Shown piece after piece: positions 54,580 to 63,698 of a stretch of DNA of 64,000 nt (within the stretch, counting starts at the first letter, position 1; the number at the start of each line of letters is the position of its first letter). A program made the position numbers and the translations under genes. The stretch comes from Ardenticatenaceae bacterium. GTDB taxonomy: Bacteria > Chloroflexota > Anaerolineae > Promineifilales > Promineifilaceae. Below the pieces are notes generated by a model. The model did no database searches. It was not told where the DNA came from and saw nothing but the letters and a program-made list of their open reading frames with translations. Where the stretch lies: contig JACKBU010000003.1 of NCBI GenBank assembly GCA_020634395.1, forward strand, positions 258,867 through 322,866, given 5' to 3'.

Positions 54580-57225
54580 ATGTCTGCGATGCACGGAATT
54601 TCGCCGTTTGAGCAAGCCATGATATACGTGGTCCTTGCGACGGCCTTTATCGCTTTAGGATATGCTTACTGGCTCGCCCGGCAAACCTTTGCCGCCGACA
54701 AAGGCAGCGAAGCCATGCAGCGTATCTGGGGATTTATCCGCGATGGCGCCAACGCCTATCTGCGCACTCAGTTGCGTACGATCGTCATCCTGATAGTTCT
54801 CCTCACTGTGGCGATGTTCTTAAGCGTGGCGCTGGTTAAGCCCACCGGAGAAGCCAATGAGCTGTTCTGCGGTGACGCTGTAGAAACAGCCTTTGCCCAA
54901 GACATTGCCGCCAACACCAGTCTTACGGAAGCCCAGATTTTACCCCTCTTACAAAGCCAGACAGCCAAAGAAGTAGCCGACGAAAATGGTTACGCCGAGT
55001 TTAACCCAGAGCGGATAAGCGCTGCGGTTGAGTGCTCTTCGGCTACGTGGTGGATTGCTTCCGGGCGGGCAATCGCCTTTGTTATGGGGGCGACTTTCTC
55101 AGCGACAGTGGGCTTCATTGGCATGAATATGGCCGTCCAGGGCAACGTGCGCGTGGCGGCGGCTTCCCGTACCAGCTTCAAAAAAGCACTGACTATCGCC
55201 TATCGTTCTGGCACGATTACCGGCATGCTCACCGATGGCTTAGGGCTGTTAGGAGGCACCCTGATCTTCATCATGTTTGGTAAGGCGGCGCCAGACGTGC
55301 TGCTGGGCTTTGGCTTTGGCGGCACATTGCTGGCACTGTTCATGCGCGTGGGTGGCGGTATCTACACCAAGGCCGCCGACGTAGGCGCCGACCTGGTTGG
55401 CAAGGTGGAAGCCGGCATGGAAGAAGATGATCCGCGTAACGCGGCCGTTATTGCCGACCTCGTCGGCGACAACGTCGGCGACTGCGCCGGTATGGCCGCC
55501 GACATCTTTGAATCGTATGAAGTGACCATCGTCTCCAGCCTGATTCTGGGTCTGGCTCTGACAGCTATTACCGGGCAGCTGTTCTGGATCGTGCTGCCGC
55601 TGCTGGTTCGCGGCATCGGCGTGGTCAGCTCCATCGTGGGAACGTATGCCGTATCGCTGTGGAATGTGGAGGATGCCGAAGAAGCCATGTACAAAAGCTA
55701 TGAGCTGTCCAGCGGCATTACCATCATCTCGACCTTCTTGCTGTCCGTCTTCTATGCCAGCGCCCAGGACCCCGGCGGCAGTATGATTTCGCACCTGTCC
55801 TTAGGCGCGCTGGTATCGGTGGGTGTGGCCCTGGCTGTAGTCTTTAATCCGCTGACGGCTCTGGCCACCAGTGCCAACAGCCCGCGCGTACGCAACATTG
55901 CCAAGGCGACCGCCTTTGGTCCGGCTCTGGTGATTTTGGAAGGGCTTTCACTGGGTTATCTATCCAGCGTCTGGTCGGTAATCGTAATCGCCGCCAGCAT
56001 TTCAGCCTCGATTCTGGTATACACGGTGGTTTTCCCGTCCTCGTTGTATGTTCCAGTTCTGATCATCGGCGCCCTCGTGGCGGCGGCCTTTGTTGTGCGT
56101 GGTTTTATGAAGAAGGATGTGGTGAGTGGTCTCTTCTTCGCCATGTGGACGATCGTCGCCGCGCTGTTCCTGATCAGCATGCAAGGTGAAGGGGTTACAA
56201 ACGGCGATCCGTTCATCTACATTTTGTTTGGTGTCTCGCTGATTGGCGTCGGGATGTTGTCACACACGGGCAACAACGTAAGTATGGATACGTTTGGCCC
56301 CATCGCCGACAACGCCAACGGTATCGGCGAACTGGCGGGCGAAGACTTCTCGGAGGAATCGCGCCAGATCATGGCCGACCTGGACGCCGCTGGGAACACG
56401 ACAAAAGCGATCACCAAGGGTATTGCCATTGGCTCGGCTGTGATTGCGGCCGTTTCGCTGTTGGGCGCGTTCTTTACAGATATTGAACGCGTGCTGCCCA
56501 TCGACCGAATCGATACGTTTGAACGGGTGATTAATCTGGCAAATCCTACCGTGTTTGTCGGTTTGTTGATCGGTGGGGCACTGCCGCTGCTGTTTGGCGG
56601 GCTGCTGATTAAAGCCGTGAACCGCGCTGCCGGTTATATTATGGCCGAGGTACGGCGGCAGCTGCGGATTCCGGAAATTATGAGCGGCGAACGTACGCCT
56701 GATTATGCCAACGCCGTGAGGATTTCGACACGCGCGGCACAGTCAGAGTTGGTTCCGTTGGGCTTGATTGCTATTCTGGCGCCCATCGCCGTGGGTCTGC
56801 TGCTTAAAGAGCAGGCGTTGGGTGGTTTCCTGGCAGGCGTTATCGTCTCCGGGCAGCTGCTGGCTGTCTTTATGGCAAACTCTGGTGGAGCCTGGGACAA
56901 TGCCAAGAAGTATGTGGAAGATGGACACTACAATGGCAAGGGCAGCGAAAACCACAAAGCCTCTGTGGTGGGCGACACGGTGGGCGATCCGTTAAAGGAT
57001 ACGGCTGGCCCGGCGCTGAACCCGATGATTAAGGTGATGAATCTGGTAGCGCTGATTCTGGCGCCGATCGTGGTGCAGTATACCGGTCTCTCGCTGCCGC
57101 TGCTGCTGGTAGTGGCGGTGTGTGTGGGCCTGATCGTATGGTCGGTGCGCCGCAGTGACCGGCAAGAATCGGCCTCGGATGAACCAGGTTTGCAGCCTGC
57201 CGCCTCTACGGCCTCTACGGATTAG
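54580..57225 (+). CDS. hppA: Membrane ion-translocating pyrophosphatase
   Basis: About 881-aa integral membrane pyrophosphatase that couples PPi hydrolysis to H+ or Na+ export. The substrate site is intact: DVGADLVGKVEAGMEEDDPR, DNVGDCAGMAADIFESYEV, and the late GGAWDNAKKYVEDGHY with VVGDTVGDPLKDTAGPALNP. The motif AAGNTTKAITKG has Lys where K+-dependent enzymes have Ala, so K+-independence is predicted. The protein is longer than the usual ~700 residues; an insertion of about 60 residues (GDAVETAFAQDIAANTSLTE and onward) lies in an early loop. The start follows a strong TTAGGAGG. The gene has no ACGGCCGT copy over 2.6 kb. Confidence 0.97.
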   Translation: MSAMHGISPFEQAMIYVVLATAFIALGYAYWLARQTFAADKGSEAMQRIWGFIRDGANAYLRTQLRTIVILIVLLTVAMFLSVALVKPTGEANELFCGDAVETAFAQDIAANTSLTEAQILPLLQSQTAKEVADENGYAEFNPERISAAVECSSATWWIASGRAIAFVMGATFSATVGFIGMNMAVQGNVRVAAASRTSFKKALTIAYRSGTITGMLTDGLGLLGGTLIFIMFGKAAPDVLLGFGFGGTLLALFMRVGGGIYTKAADVGADLVGKVEAGMEEDDPRNAAVIADLVGDNVGDCAGMAADIFESYEVTIVSSLILGLALTAITGQLFWIVLPLLVRGIGVVSSIVGTYAVSLWNVEDAEEAMYKSYELSSGITIISTFLLSVFYASAQDPGGSMISHLSLGALVSVGVALAVVFNPLTALATSANSPRVRNIAKATAFGPALVILEGLSLGYLSSVWSVIVIAASISASILVYTVVFPSSLYVPVLIIGALVAAAFVVRGFMKKDVVSGLFFAMWTIVAALFLISMQGEGVTNGDPFIYILFGVSLIGVGMLSHTGNNVSMDTFGPIADNANGIGELAGEDFSEESRQIMADLDAAGNTTKAITKGIAIGSAVIAAVSLLGAFFTDIERVLPIDRIDTFERVINLANPTVFVGLLIGGALPLLFGGLLIKAVNRAAGYIMAEVRRQLRIPEIMSGERTPDYANAVRISTRAAQSELVPLGLIAILAPIAVGLLLKEQALGGFLAGVIVSGQLLAVFMANSGGAWDNAKKYVEDGHYNGKGSENHKASVVGDTVGDPLKDTAGPALNPMIKVMNLVALILAPIVVQYTGLSLPLLLVVAVCVGLIVWSVRRSDRQESASDEPGLQPAASTASTD

Positions 57226-57245
57226 TTAAAACGCTTGTTTACAGC

Positions 57246-57280
57246 AAAAAGCCGGGGCCCAAACCCCGGCTTTTTCTTTT
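57246..57280. terminator. Bidirectional terminator, hppA/YceI
   Basis: AAAAAGCCGGGG (57246-57257) and CCCCGGCTTTTT (57264-57275) form a perfect 12-bp stem with a CCCAAA loop, with T-runs on both strands. It serves hppA on plus and the YceI gene on minus. Confidence 0.93.
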
Positions 57281-57314
57281 AGCTGTTGAGCAAGGAAAAC
57301 AAACTGCTTTGTGT

Positions 57315-58016
57315 TTAGGAAGCGTTGGCGGTGAAGTCGATATAGAGTTCGACTTCTTCTTCGACGTTGGCGACGTTGGGGACGCTGGGAATGTTGAGGC
57401 CATAATCCGAGCGTGTGACCGTGGCACTGGCGGTGCCTTGCAGCTGGGTGGGGGACACGGCCGTTACCCGGACCGCAAATGTCACCGGATTCGTCGCCTC
57501 GCGGATGGTCAGGTCGCCATCCACGGTAAACTCAACCGAGTCCCCGACATTGACGCTGTCCGGCAGACCGTTAACGGCCGTCGGCGTAAACGTAATATAT
57601 TCATACGCGCCCGTATCCAAGATCTCATTGCTCAATGCCCGGTTGCGGAAATTGTTGTCTGTGGCCAGCGTGCGGGCATTGACCTGGATCACACCTACCT
57701 TCGTGTCCGCCAGGTTGCTCAAGCTCGTAGCGATTTCGCCGGCCACCTGGTCCGTAGTGCCCACCACGGTGATGCGGCTGCCGCGCAGATCCTCATCTAG
57801 TTCAAAGCGGGCCTGCGCGCTGCCCGGCGTGATGGTGAACACGGTAACGCCGTTGGCAGAGACGGCCGTTTCCCCCTCCGCCGCGCTGCCTGTATCAACC
57901 GGAATAACTTCTAACGGCGCGCTTGCTTCCTCCGGAGCCTGCAAAATTCCACATGCGCCTAAACTGAGTACAAGGACAACAAGCAGGGTAAACCCAAGTA
58001 AGATGCGTTTCTTCAT
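57315..58016 (-). CDS. YceI-family lipoprotein
   Basis: A 233-aa exported lipoprotein: MKKRILLGFTLLVVLVLSLG then a lipobox ending in Cys (LGAC, near residue 22). A short acidic linker leads to a YceI-like lipocalin beta-barrel (about 55-230): ARFELDEDLRG, TKVGVIQVNARTLATDNNFR, NRALSNEILDTGAYEYITF and EFTVDGDLTIREATNPVTF. The family binds isoprenoid or other lipid ligands in some members. The role here is unknown. AGGAA precedes the ATG. It converges on hppA. Confidence 0.92.
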   Translation of the reverse strand: MKKRILLGFTLLVVLVLSLGACGILQAPEEASAPLEVIPVDTGSAAEGETAVSANGVTVFTITPGSAQARFELDEDLRGSRITVVGTTDQVAGEIATSLSNLADTKVGVIQVNARTLATDNNFRNRALSNEILDTGAYEYITFTPTAVNGLPDSVNVGDSVEFTVDGDLTIREATNPVTFAVRVTAVSPTQLQGTASATVTRSDYGLNIPSVPNVANVEEEVELYIDFTANAS

Positions 58017-58322
58017 TTTCTATTCCTCACAGTTCTTTGAGCCGGGTTGATAATGGACCTGATCTTAACCCGCCTGGAATTCTACGCCACCATTATGCAG
58101 GAACTTTTAAGGCTTTGTTATGTTACTGTTAAGGTTTTGCCAGAAAACGTACCATGGGCGGGCGACGGCCGTTTCCTAGGCAGCCTGGCCAAAAAAGATG
58201 GGCTTATAGAAAAACTTTCTATCAGTACGCACTTTTGCCAATAGCGGCCCTTATAAAAATGTGACAAGTTGAACAAAATCCCCCACAATAGGGAACTCGC
58301 ACATCGGATCGAGGAGCAAGTT
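58017..58322. other. Divergent region between YceI and the hydrolase
   Basis: About 306 bp with no supported gene. One ACGGCCGT lies at about 58164-58171. An open frame of 65 codons on plus has no Shine-Dalgarno and no recognisable sequence. I see no convincing promoter pair on either strand. Confidence 0.55.
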
Positions 58323-59156
58323 GTGACAAACAATATTCCGTTTTATGATTTTGGCGGCGATGGACCGATTTTACATTTTGCCCACGCCAATGCTTACCCG
58401 CCAGCCTGTTACCGTCAGTTCATCACCCCCTTCCTTGCACATTATCAGGTGCCGGCTGTTTGCCACCGCCCGCTCTGGCCGGGCAGTAATCCGGCCGACT
58501 TGCAGGGCGACTGGCAGATTATTGCTGATGATCTGATTGCTTTTTTTGCGCAGCAAGGCTGGGAAAACATCATCGGCATGGGGCATTCGCTGGGAGCAGT
58601 AGCAACGTTGTACGCAGCTGTGAAACGGCCGTCTCTCTTCCGGGCCCTGGTGCTGATCGAACCGGTCTTTTTGCCGCCTCAGGTGCTGCAGCTAGCGGCA
58701 GCCCATCCTGAGCGGGCCGCCGAACTCCCCCTAGTGCAAAGCGCCGTGCGCCGACGCAACCGCTGGCCGTCGCGCCAGGCCGCCTTTGCGCGTTTTCGCC
58801 AAAAGAAAGTGTTTGAACGCTGGTCGGATGAAGCGTTATGGGACTATGTTAACGAAGGCTTGCAAGAAAATGGCGATGAGGTGGTCCTGGCTTTCCCCCG
58901 CGAATGGGAAGCACGCATCTATGCCAACCCGCCACAGGCTGTATGGGACACACTGCCGCACGTTACCCAGCCCACACTTGGTCTGCGCACCGCCGAGACC
59001 GACACGATATTCCCCGACGCCTGGCAGTTGTGGCAGACCAAACAGCCCCAGGCCACCTTCATGCAAATGGAGGGCGTGGGTCACATGTTGACGATGGAAC
59101 GGCCGTTGCTGGCAGCCGAAACCATCTTGAACTGGCTCCAAACACTGGGCGATTAG
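58323..59156 (+). CDS. Alpha/beta hydrolase
   Basis: About 277 aa. The hydrolase fold is clear: oxyanion-hole region HFAHANAYPPACY, nucleophile elbow GMGHSLGAVATLY (Ser), AVKRPSLFRALVLIEPVFLP, the acid region AETDTIFPDAW and the catalytic His in GVGHMLTMERP. Cofactorless esterases or lipases are typical; the substrate is unknown. The start is a GTG spaced 6 nt from GAGGAG; the upstream ATG frame lacks such a site. The next gene follows within 35 bp, so these may form an operon. Confidence 0.9.
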   Translation: MTNNIPFYDFGGDGPILHFAHANAYPPACYRQFITPFLAHYQVPAVCHRPLWPGSNPADLQGDWQIIADDLIAFFAQQGWENIIGMGHSLGAVATLYAAVKRPSLFRALVLIEPVFLPPQVLQLAAAHPERAAELPLVQSAVRRRNRWPSRQAAFARFRQKKVFERWSDEALWDYVNEGLQENGDEVVLAFPREWEARIYANPPQAVWDTLPHVTQPTLGLRTAETDTIFPDAWQLWQTKQPQATFMQMEGVGHMLTMERPLLAAETILNWLQTLGD

Positions 59157-59190
59157 CCCGCGCGTGGCAGCCCACCTTCCTCCTCCGCTG

Positions 59191-60060
59191 ATGCCGACGA
59201 AACTTTCCCCTGGCGCTCTGTTCGTCCTCACTGCCTCTGTGTTGTGGGGCACAACAGGCACAGCGCAAACTTTTGCCCCGCCCGGCGTCTCGCCGCTGGC
59301 CGTAGGCACAGTGCGCATGGTATTTGGCGGCATCGCGCTGGTACTGCTGGCCCTAGTTAAAGGCGGCTGGCGGACGGGACCGCGCTGGCCGGTGCTGCCC
59401 ACACTGCTGGCCACAGCGGGCGTGGTCTTTTATCAGTTGTTATTCTTTGCCGGGGTGGCGCGCACAGGGGTTGCCGTAGGCACGATTGTCGGCATTGGCA
59501 GCTCTCCTATCCTGGCCGGGCTGTTAACCTGGTTGATCTGGCGGCAGTGGCCGGGCCGCCGCTGGCTGACGGCCACGCTGCTGGCCACTGTCGGCTGCGC
59601 ACTTCTGATTCTGGCCGGCAGCCGCAGCGTGCGCGTCGACATTCTGGGCATGTTTCTGGCTATGGGTGCAGGACTGGCCTATGCCGTGTTTACCATGGCT
59701 AGCAAGATACTGTTGGTCGAGCGACCAGCACACGTGGTGACCGGATTGGTGTTTGGCCTGGGCGTGTTGGTGGTGCTGCCGCTCTGGTTTTATCTGGACA
59801 TGAGCTGGCTGACGCAGCCCCAGGGTCTGTTGGTGGGGCTGCACCTGGGCGTGGTTACAATGGCGGTGGCCTACCTGGTGTTTACGTTGGGACTGCAAAG
59901 AGTGTCGGCGGCTACGGCCGTTAGCCTGACCCTGGCCGAACCGCTTACGGCCGGGCTGCTGGGCATCTTCGTTGTCGGCGAGCAGTTAGGGCCGCTTGCC
60001 TGGTTGGGCATTGGCTTGCTCTTTGGCGGTCTGCTAGTTCTTACCCGCCAGCCGGGATAA
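59191..60060 (+). CDS. EamA/DMT-superfamily transporter
   Basis: About 289 aa with ten hydrophobic segments in two EamA repeats. The first repeat begins LFVLTASVLWGTTGTAQTFA, and the second begins ILGMFLAMGAGLAYAVFTMA. GVVTMAVAYLVFTLGLQRVSAA and LAEPLTAGLLGIFVVGE are typical late motifs. The substrate (amino acid, drug or metabolite) is unknown. A GTG at 59164 would add nine residues; neither start has a clear Shine-Dalgarno, and the ATG gives the more typical N-terminus. It follows the hydrolase gene. Confidence 0.88.
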   Translation: MPTKLSPGALFVLTASVLWGTTGTAQTFAPPGVSPLAVGTVRMVFGGIALVLLALVKGGWRTGPRWPVLPTLLATAGVVFYQLLFFAGVARTGVAVGTIVGIGSSPILAGLLTWLIWRQWPGRRWLTATLLATVGCALLILAGSRSVRVDILGMFLAMGAGLAYAVFTMASKILLVERPAHVVTGLVFGLGVLVVLPLWFYLDMSWLTQPQGLLVGLHLGVVTMAVAYLVFTLGLQRVSAATAVSLTLAEPLTAGLLGIFVVGEQLGPLAWLGIGLLFGGLLVLTRQPG

Positions 60061-60063
60061 GAC

Positions 60064-61350
60064 TCAGCTTGCCCGCTGCCCCACGTAATTGCGCAAACTG
60101 GGATAGCGCCAGGCGATCATGCCCGTCAGCACGACGGTGATAATGCCGCCAGAAATGATGGCCGCTGGCACGCCGAAAGCGGCGGCCACCAGACCCGCCT
60201 CCAACTCACCCAACTGCGGACCGCCCATAAAAAACATCATGTTAACGCTGGTCATGCGCCCGCGCAGATGGTCCGGCGTATTTAGCTGCCGCAGTGTGCC
60301 GCGGATGACCGTAGAAACTGTGTCGCCGGCGCCCGTCAGGGCGAACAAAACATACGACAGCCAGAAGATCGTCGAAAAACCGAACAGCGCCGTGGCCGCG
60401 CCATAAACCGCCACGCTGACCAGCAGCACAACGCCTTGCCGGTAAATATCCTCGCGCAGCGCCATTACGCCGCCAGCAATCAGCGCTCCCACCGGCTGTG
60501 CTGTGGCCAGCAAACCATATCCAGCCGGACCCAAACCCAAGAGATCTGTGGCCACAATGGGCAGCATGGTGCGCGCCGAACTGAAGAAAGTGGCCATGAA
60601 ATCCAGCAGCATGGTGCCCCAGATGATGCGCGTGCGGTAAGTAAACCGAAACCCTTCAACCAGGGCCGACCAGCCAAGACCGGTGGTGCGTGCGGCCGCG
60701 TGTCCGCGGTAGTTCATCAGCAGGAGCGCCACGATAACAGCCATAAAGGATATGGCATTCAGGGCATAGACGATGCCCACGTTAAACGAACCTACCAGCA
60801 CGCCGCCCAGAGCCGGTCCGATAATTGTGGCTAATTCCCACAGCATGGTATTCAGGCTGACGGCGTTGGTGAGGTGTTTTTCGGGGACCAGGTTGGGCAC
60901 GATGGCCTGACGCGCCGGTTCGTCGAAGGCGGCAGCGGCCGCACCGGCGGCCGTTAGCAGATAGATGAGGGGGACAGTGATACGGCCGTTTAGTGTCAAA
61001 ATCGCCAGGATTGCCGCAAACAACATAGCGGCCGTCTGCACCCAGATAAGCAGCTTACGCCGGTCGGTCGTGTCGGCCAGAATGCCGCCCAACAAGGCAA
61101 ACAGGACGATGGGAATAATGCGCACCAGGCCCAGCGTACCCAAGCCGAGGGCCTCGGCACTTAGCTCAATCTGGCGACCGAACAGCGCCAGGGTATATGT
61201 TTGCCCACGCAGCAGATCGAAAATGTGCCAGTTTACGGCAATAAGCTGCATTTGCGAGCCGGTGGTGGAAAGGAAACGGCCGATCCAAAAGAGGCGAAAA
61301 TCTCGGTATTGGAGCGCCGCCAGACGTGGGGAGGGATTGTTTGCTGCCAT
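60064..61350 (-). CDS. MFS transporter, EntS/MFS_3 type
   Basis: A 428-aa major facilitator of the EntS-like family. The N-terminus ALQYRDFRLFWIGRFLSTTG and MQLIAVNWHIFDL is characteristic. GGILADTTDRRKLLIWVQTA is motif A, and EPARQAIVPNLVPEKHLTNA with SLNTMLWELATIIGPALGGV are family hallmarks. Twelve hydrophobic segments are visible. Relatives export siderophores or drugs; the substrate is unknown here. No Shine-Dalgarno is obvious. It is convergent with the EamA gene, 3 bp between stops. Confidence 0.93.
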   Translation of the reverse strand: MAANNPSPRLAALQYRDFRLFWIGRFLSTTGSQMQLIAVNWHIFDLLRGQTYTLALFGRQIELSAEALGLGTLGLVRIIPIVLFALLGGILADTTDRRKLLIWVQTAAMLFAAILAILTLNGRITVPLIYLLTAAGAAAAAFDEPARQAIVPNLVPEKHLTNAVSLNTMLWELATIIGPALGGVLVGSFNVGIVYALNAISFMAVIVALLLMNYRGHAAARTTGLGWSALVEGFRFTYRTRIIWGTMLLDFMATFFSSARTMLPIVATDLLGLGPAGYGLLATAQPVGALIAGGVMALREDIYRQGVVLLVSVAVYGAATALFGFSTIFWLSYVLFALTGAGDTVSTVIRGTLRQLNTPDHLRGRMTSVNMMFFMGGPQLGELEAGLVAAAFGVPAAIISGGIITVVLTGMIAWRYPSLRNYVGQRAS

Positions 61351-61452
61351 GATGGGGAATGGTACGCGCTTTTTCAGCGCGTGCCAAACAACAGTTTACG
61401 GCGTTCTAGCGCCGTGCGCGCCTGGCTCGCGGCGCTTGAATCTCTGATATAG

Positions 61453-61866
61453 CTACCCTCTGGCTACCACATGCGTGGGTGTGATGATACCTATCACCCG
61501 CGTTTCTTTCTTTTCTCTCTCGGCCGGAGCCGCATAACCATAGTAGGCCGGCATGCCGCGATACAACCGGGCCAGTTCGTTGATGTGATCTTTGGCGCCT
61601 TCCTGCGTTAACTGCACCGTGCCGCGTACTTCCAGATACCGATAAGGATTCTCGGGATCGATTGCCAGCACAGATACCTCGGGACGTCGGCGCAGGTTTT
61701 TCTCTTTCTGCCGGCCGCGGGCCGTGTTGATGAGGATATGCTTGCCATCGTAATTGCACCAGACAACGGAAAGCTGTGGCGAGCCATCCGGCATCAGGGT
61801 TGCCACCGTGACGGGGACAGGGCCAACTAATAGATCACGGAAATCTTCGGGGATTTTTTCGGACAT
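61453..61866 (-). CDS. PPOX-class F420-type oxidoreductase
   Basis: A 137-aa pyridoxamine 5'-phosphate oxidase-like split beta-barrel. The layout FRDLLVGPVPVTVATLMPDG, SPQLSVVWCNYDG, ILINTARGRQKEKNLRRRPE and VSVLAIDPENPYRYLEVRGT is that of F420-dependent (Rv1155/DDN-like) family members. F420 or FMN could be the cofactor. AAGGAG is well spaced from the ATG. It is upstream of the MFS gene on the same strand, with about 100 bp between, so cotranscription is possible. It is divergent from the GbsR-NmrA operon. Confidence 0.9.
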   Translation of the reverse strand: MSEKIPEDFRDLLVGPVPVTVATLMPDGSPQLSVVWCNYDGKHILINTARGRQKEKNLRRRPEVSVLAIDPENPYRYLEVRGTVQLTQEGAKDHINELARLYRGMPAYYGYAAPAEREKKETRVIGIITPTHVVARG

Positions 61867-61959
61867 AAGTTACTCCTTTGGGATAGAAAACAAGTGAGGG
61901 CATTATAACGGCCGTGCGGCTGCTTCGCTTTCTTTCTCATAAGAGCAGCCCTATTCCCC

Positions 61960-61988
61960 TTGACAAGCTGTCATTCGATTAATATACT
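61960..61988 (+). promoter_or_regulatory. Consensus promoter of the GbsR-NmrA operon
   Basis: TTGACA (61960-61965), 17-bp spacer, TATACT (61983-61988). An operator-like palindrome begins at the next base. Confidence 0.9.
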
Positions 61989-62010
61989 ACGTTTAGTTTG
62001 TACTAAACGT
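61989..62010. promoter_or_regulatory. Perfect palindromic operator
   Basis: ACGTTTAGT-TTGT-ACTAAACGT: 9-bp perfect arms with a 4-nt centre. It covers the expected transcription start right after the -10 and lies 17 bp before the MarR/GbsR-type gene, the expected place for autorepression. Confidence 0.85.
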
Positions 62011-62027
62011 TCGGCACGGGATTTGAT

Positions 62028-62567
62028 ATGAGCAACGAGTTGATTGACGCAAGAGAACAATTTATCCAGGGTATGAGCCGTATCACCCACTTTTGGGGCT
62101 TTCCTAAGGCGATGGGCGCCATCTACGGGGCAATTTACCTTTCCCCAGAACCAGTCTCGCTGGACGAGTTGGTTGATCTGGTCGGCGTGAGCAAAGGTTC
62201 GGTGAGCACCAATGTGCGTATGCTGGAGCGCCTGGGCATGGTCCACCGCCAGCTTCAGGTGGGCGACCGCAAAGACTACTATCTGGCCGAAACTGACTTT
62301 TGGCAGGTGGCGCGCAATTTGCTAAAAGAGCGCGAACAGAATGAGTTCGGCCTGGCTCTACGCACGGTAGGCGAAAGCCTGAACCTGGTAGCCTCTGCCG
62401 AAGCCAGCGGTGAAGACGCCGAACTGGCGGCCTTTTACGCGGCCCGCCTGCAAGCCATGAAGGGCTTTTTCGATTCGTTGGACAGCCTGGTAGCCATGCT
62501 TATTTCACTGGATGAACTGCGCCTGAATGCGCTGTCGCGTTTCTTCAGCCCCACTAAAAAATCATAA
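62028..62567 (+). CDS. GbsR/MarR-type transcriptional regulator
   Basis: A 179-aa winged-helix regulator. GMSRITHFWGFPKAMGAIYG and AIYLSPEPVSLDELVDLVGV, then SKGSVSTNVRMLERLGMVHR and RKDYYLAE, match the GbsR branch of MarR. The C-terminal helices likely dimerise. It should bind the palindrome just upstream of its own start and repress the operon until a ligand is sensed. The ligand is unknown. There is no Shine-Dalgarno. The NmrA-like gene follows after 8 bp. Confidence 0.92.
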   Translation: MSNELIDAREQFIQGMSRITHFWGFPKAMGAIYGAIYLSPEPVSLDELVDLVGVSKGSVSTNVRMLERLGMVHRQLQVGDRKDYYLAETDFWQVARNLLKEREQNEFGLALRTVGESLNLVASAEASGEDAELAAFYAARLQAMKGFFDSLDSLVAMLISLDELRLNALSRFFSPTKKS

Positions 62568-62575
62568 AGGGTGTT

Positions 62576-63523
62576 ATGACCAATAAAGAAATCCATGCTG
62601 TCACCGGCGCATTTGGTTACTCTGGTAAATATATTGCCCAACGGCTGCTGGACGACGGCCGTCAGGTCTTCACGCTCACCAACTCCCTGCACAGGCCAAA
62701 TCCGTTTGGCGAACAGGTACAGGCCTTCCCCTTCCACTTCGACGAACCGGATAAACTGGCTGCCTCGCTGCGCGGCGTGCAGGTGCTGTATAACACGTAC
62801 TGGGTGCGCTTTAACCACGACGATTTTGGGCACGAAACGGCCGTTGCCAATACCCTCACTCTCTTCCAGGCCGCCCAAAAAGCCGGCGTAGAGCGCATCG
62901 TCCACGTCAGCATCACCAATCCTTCGCTGGATTCGCCATTGGAGTACTTCAGCGGCAAAGCCCGCCTGGAGCAGGCTCTCATTGATTCCGGCCTTTCCTA
63001 TGCCATTCTGCGCCCCGCCGTCCTGTTCGGCAAAGAAGACATCCTCATTAACAACATTGCCTGGATGCTGCGCCACCTCCCCATTTTCGGCGTATTTGGC
63101 GATGGACAGTATCGCTTGCAGCCAATTTATGTAGATGATCTGGCCCAATTGGCCGTGTCCCAGGGGCAAAAACGAGAAAATGTCACCATTGATGCCATCG
63201 GCCCGGAAACGTTCACTTACCGCGACCTGGTCGCCACCATCGGTAAGATCATCGGCAAAAAACGGCCGATTCTCTCCATTCCAGCCGGCTTAGGCTATGC
63301 GGTAGGCCAGATCATAGGCCAGTTGGTAAACGACGTTCTCATCACCCGTGAAGAAATCGAAGGCCTCATGGCCGGTTTGCTCTATACCCCCACCTCTCCG
63401 CCACCGGAAGCCACCACCAAACTAACAAACTGGGTCGCCCGCCACGCCGCCACACTAGGCCAAAATTACACCAGCGAACTCGCCCGCCGCCGCGAACGAA
63501 GCCAGGCCTATCAATCCAACTAA
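62576..63523 (+). CDS. NmrA-like NAD(P)-binding protein
   Basis: A 315-aa atypical short-chain dehydrogenase/epimerase-type protein. The Rossmann start reads HAVTGAFGYSGKYIAQRLLD, with GxxGxxG-like glycines. LRGVQVLYNTYWVRFNHDDF, GVERIVHVSITNPSLDSPLE and LSYAILRPAVLFGKEDI are family hallmarks. No clear YxxxK catalytic pair is seen where it should be (YFSGKARLEQ is the nearest). It could be an oxidoreductase, an epimerase or a redox-sensing protein. It is translated 8 bp after the GbsR gene with its own AAAGGGTG, so the regulator probably controls it. Confidence 0.88.
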   Translation: MTNKEIHAVTGAFGYSGKYIAQRLLDDGRQVFTLTNSLHRPNPFGEQVQAFPFHFDEPDKLAASLRGVQVLYNTYWVRFNHDDFGHETAVANTLTLFQAAQKAGVERIVHVSITNPSLDSPLEYFSGKARLEQALIDSGLSYAILRPAVLFGKEDILINNIAWMLRHLPIFGVFGDGQYRLQPIYVDDLAQLAVSQGQKRENVTIDAIGPETFTYRDLVATIGKIIGKKRPILSIPAGLGYAVGQIIGQLVNDVLITREEIEGLMAGLLYTPTSPPPEATTKLTNWVARHAATLGQNYTSELARRRERSQAYQSN

Positions 63524-63698
63524 CCCTGGCAAAAATCCTTCCAATTTTCCCCCTGCCTGATCATTGCTTTTTTTTGAAATTTCATCACAATCGATCCGAA
63601 AGTTTTGCGCTTACCGGTTTGTTGGGCAAAGGGCTAAGCCAGACCTCCTGCGCAGCGCCTCAGCCCCTATTTTGAGGTTTTTAAGGAGATAAAAACTC

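Noticed and set aside
58047..58244. 65-codon plus-strand frame between YceI and hydrolase genes
   Set aside because: No ribosome-binding site, no recognisable sequence, and it lies in the divergent control region.
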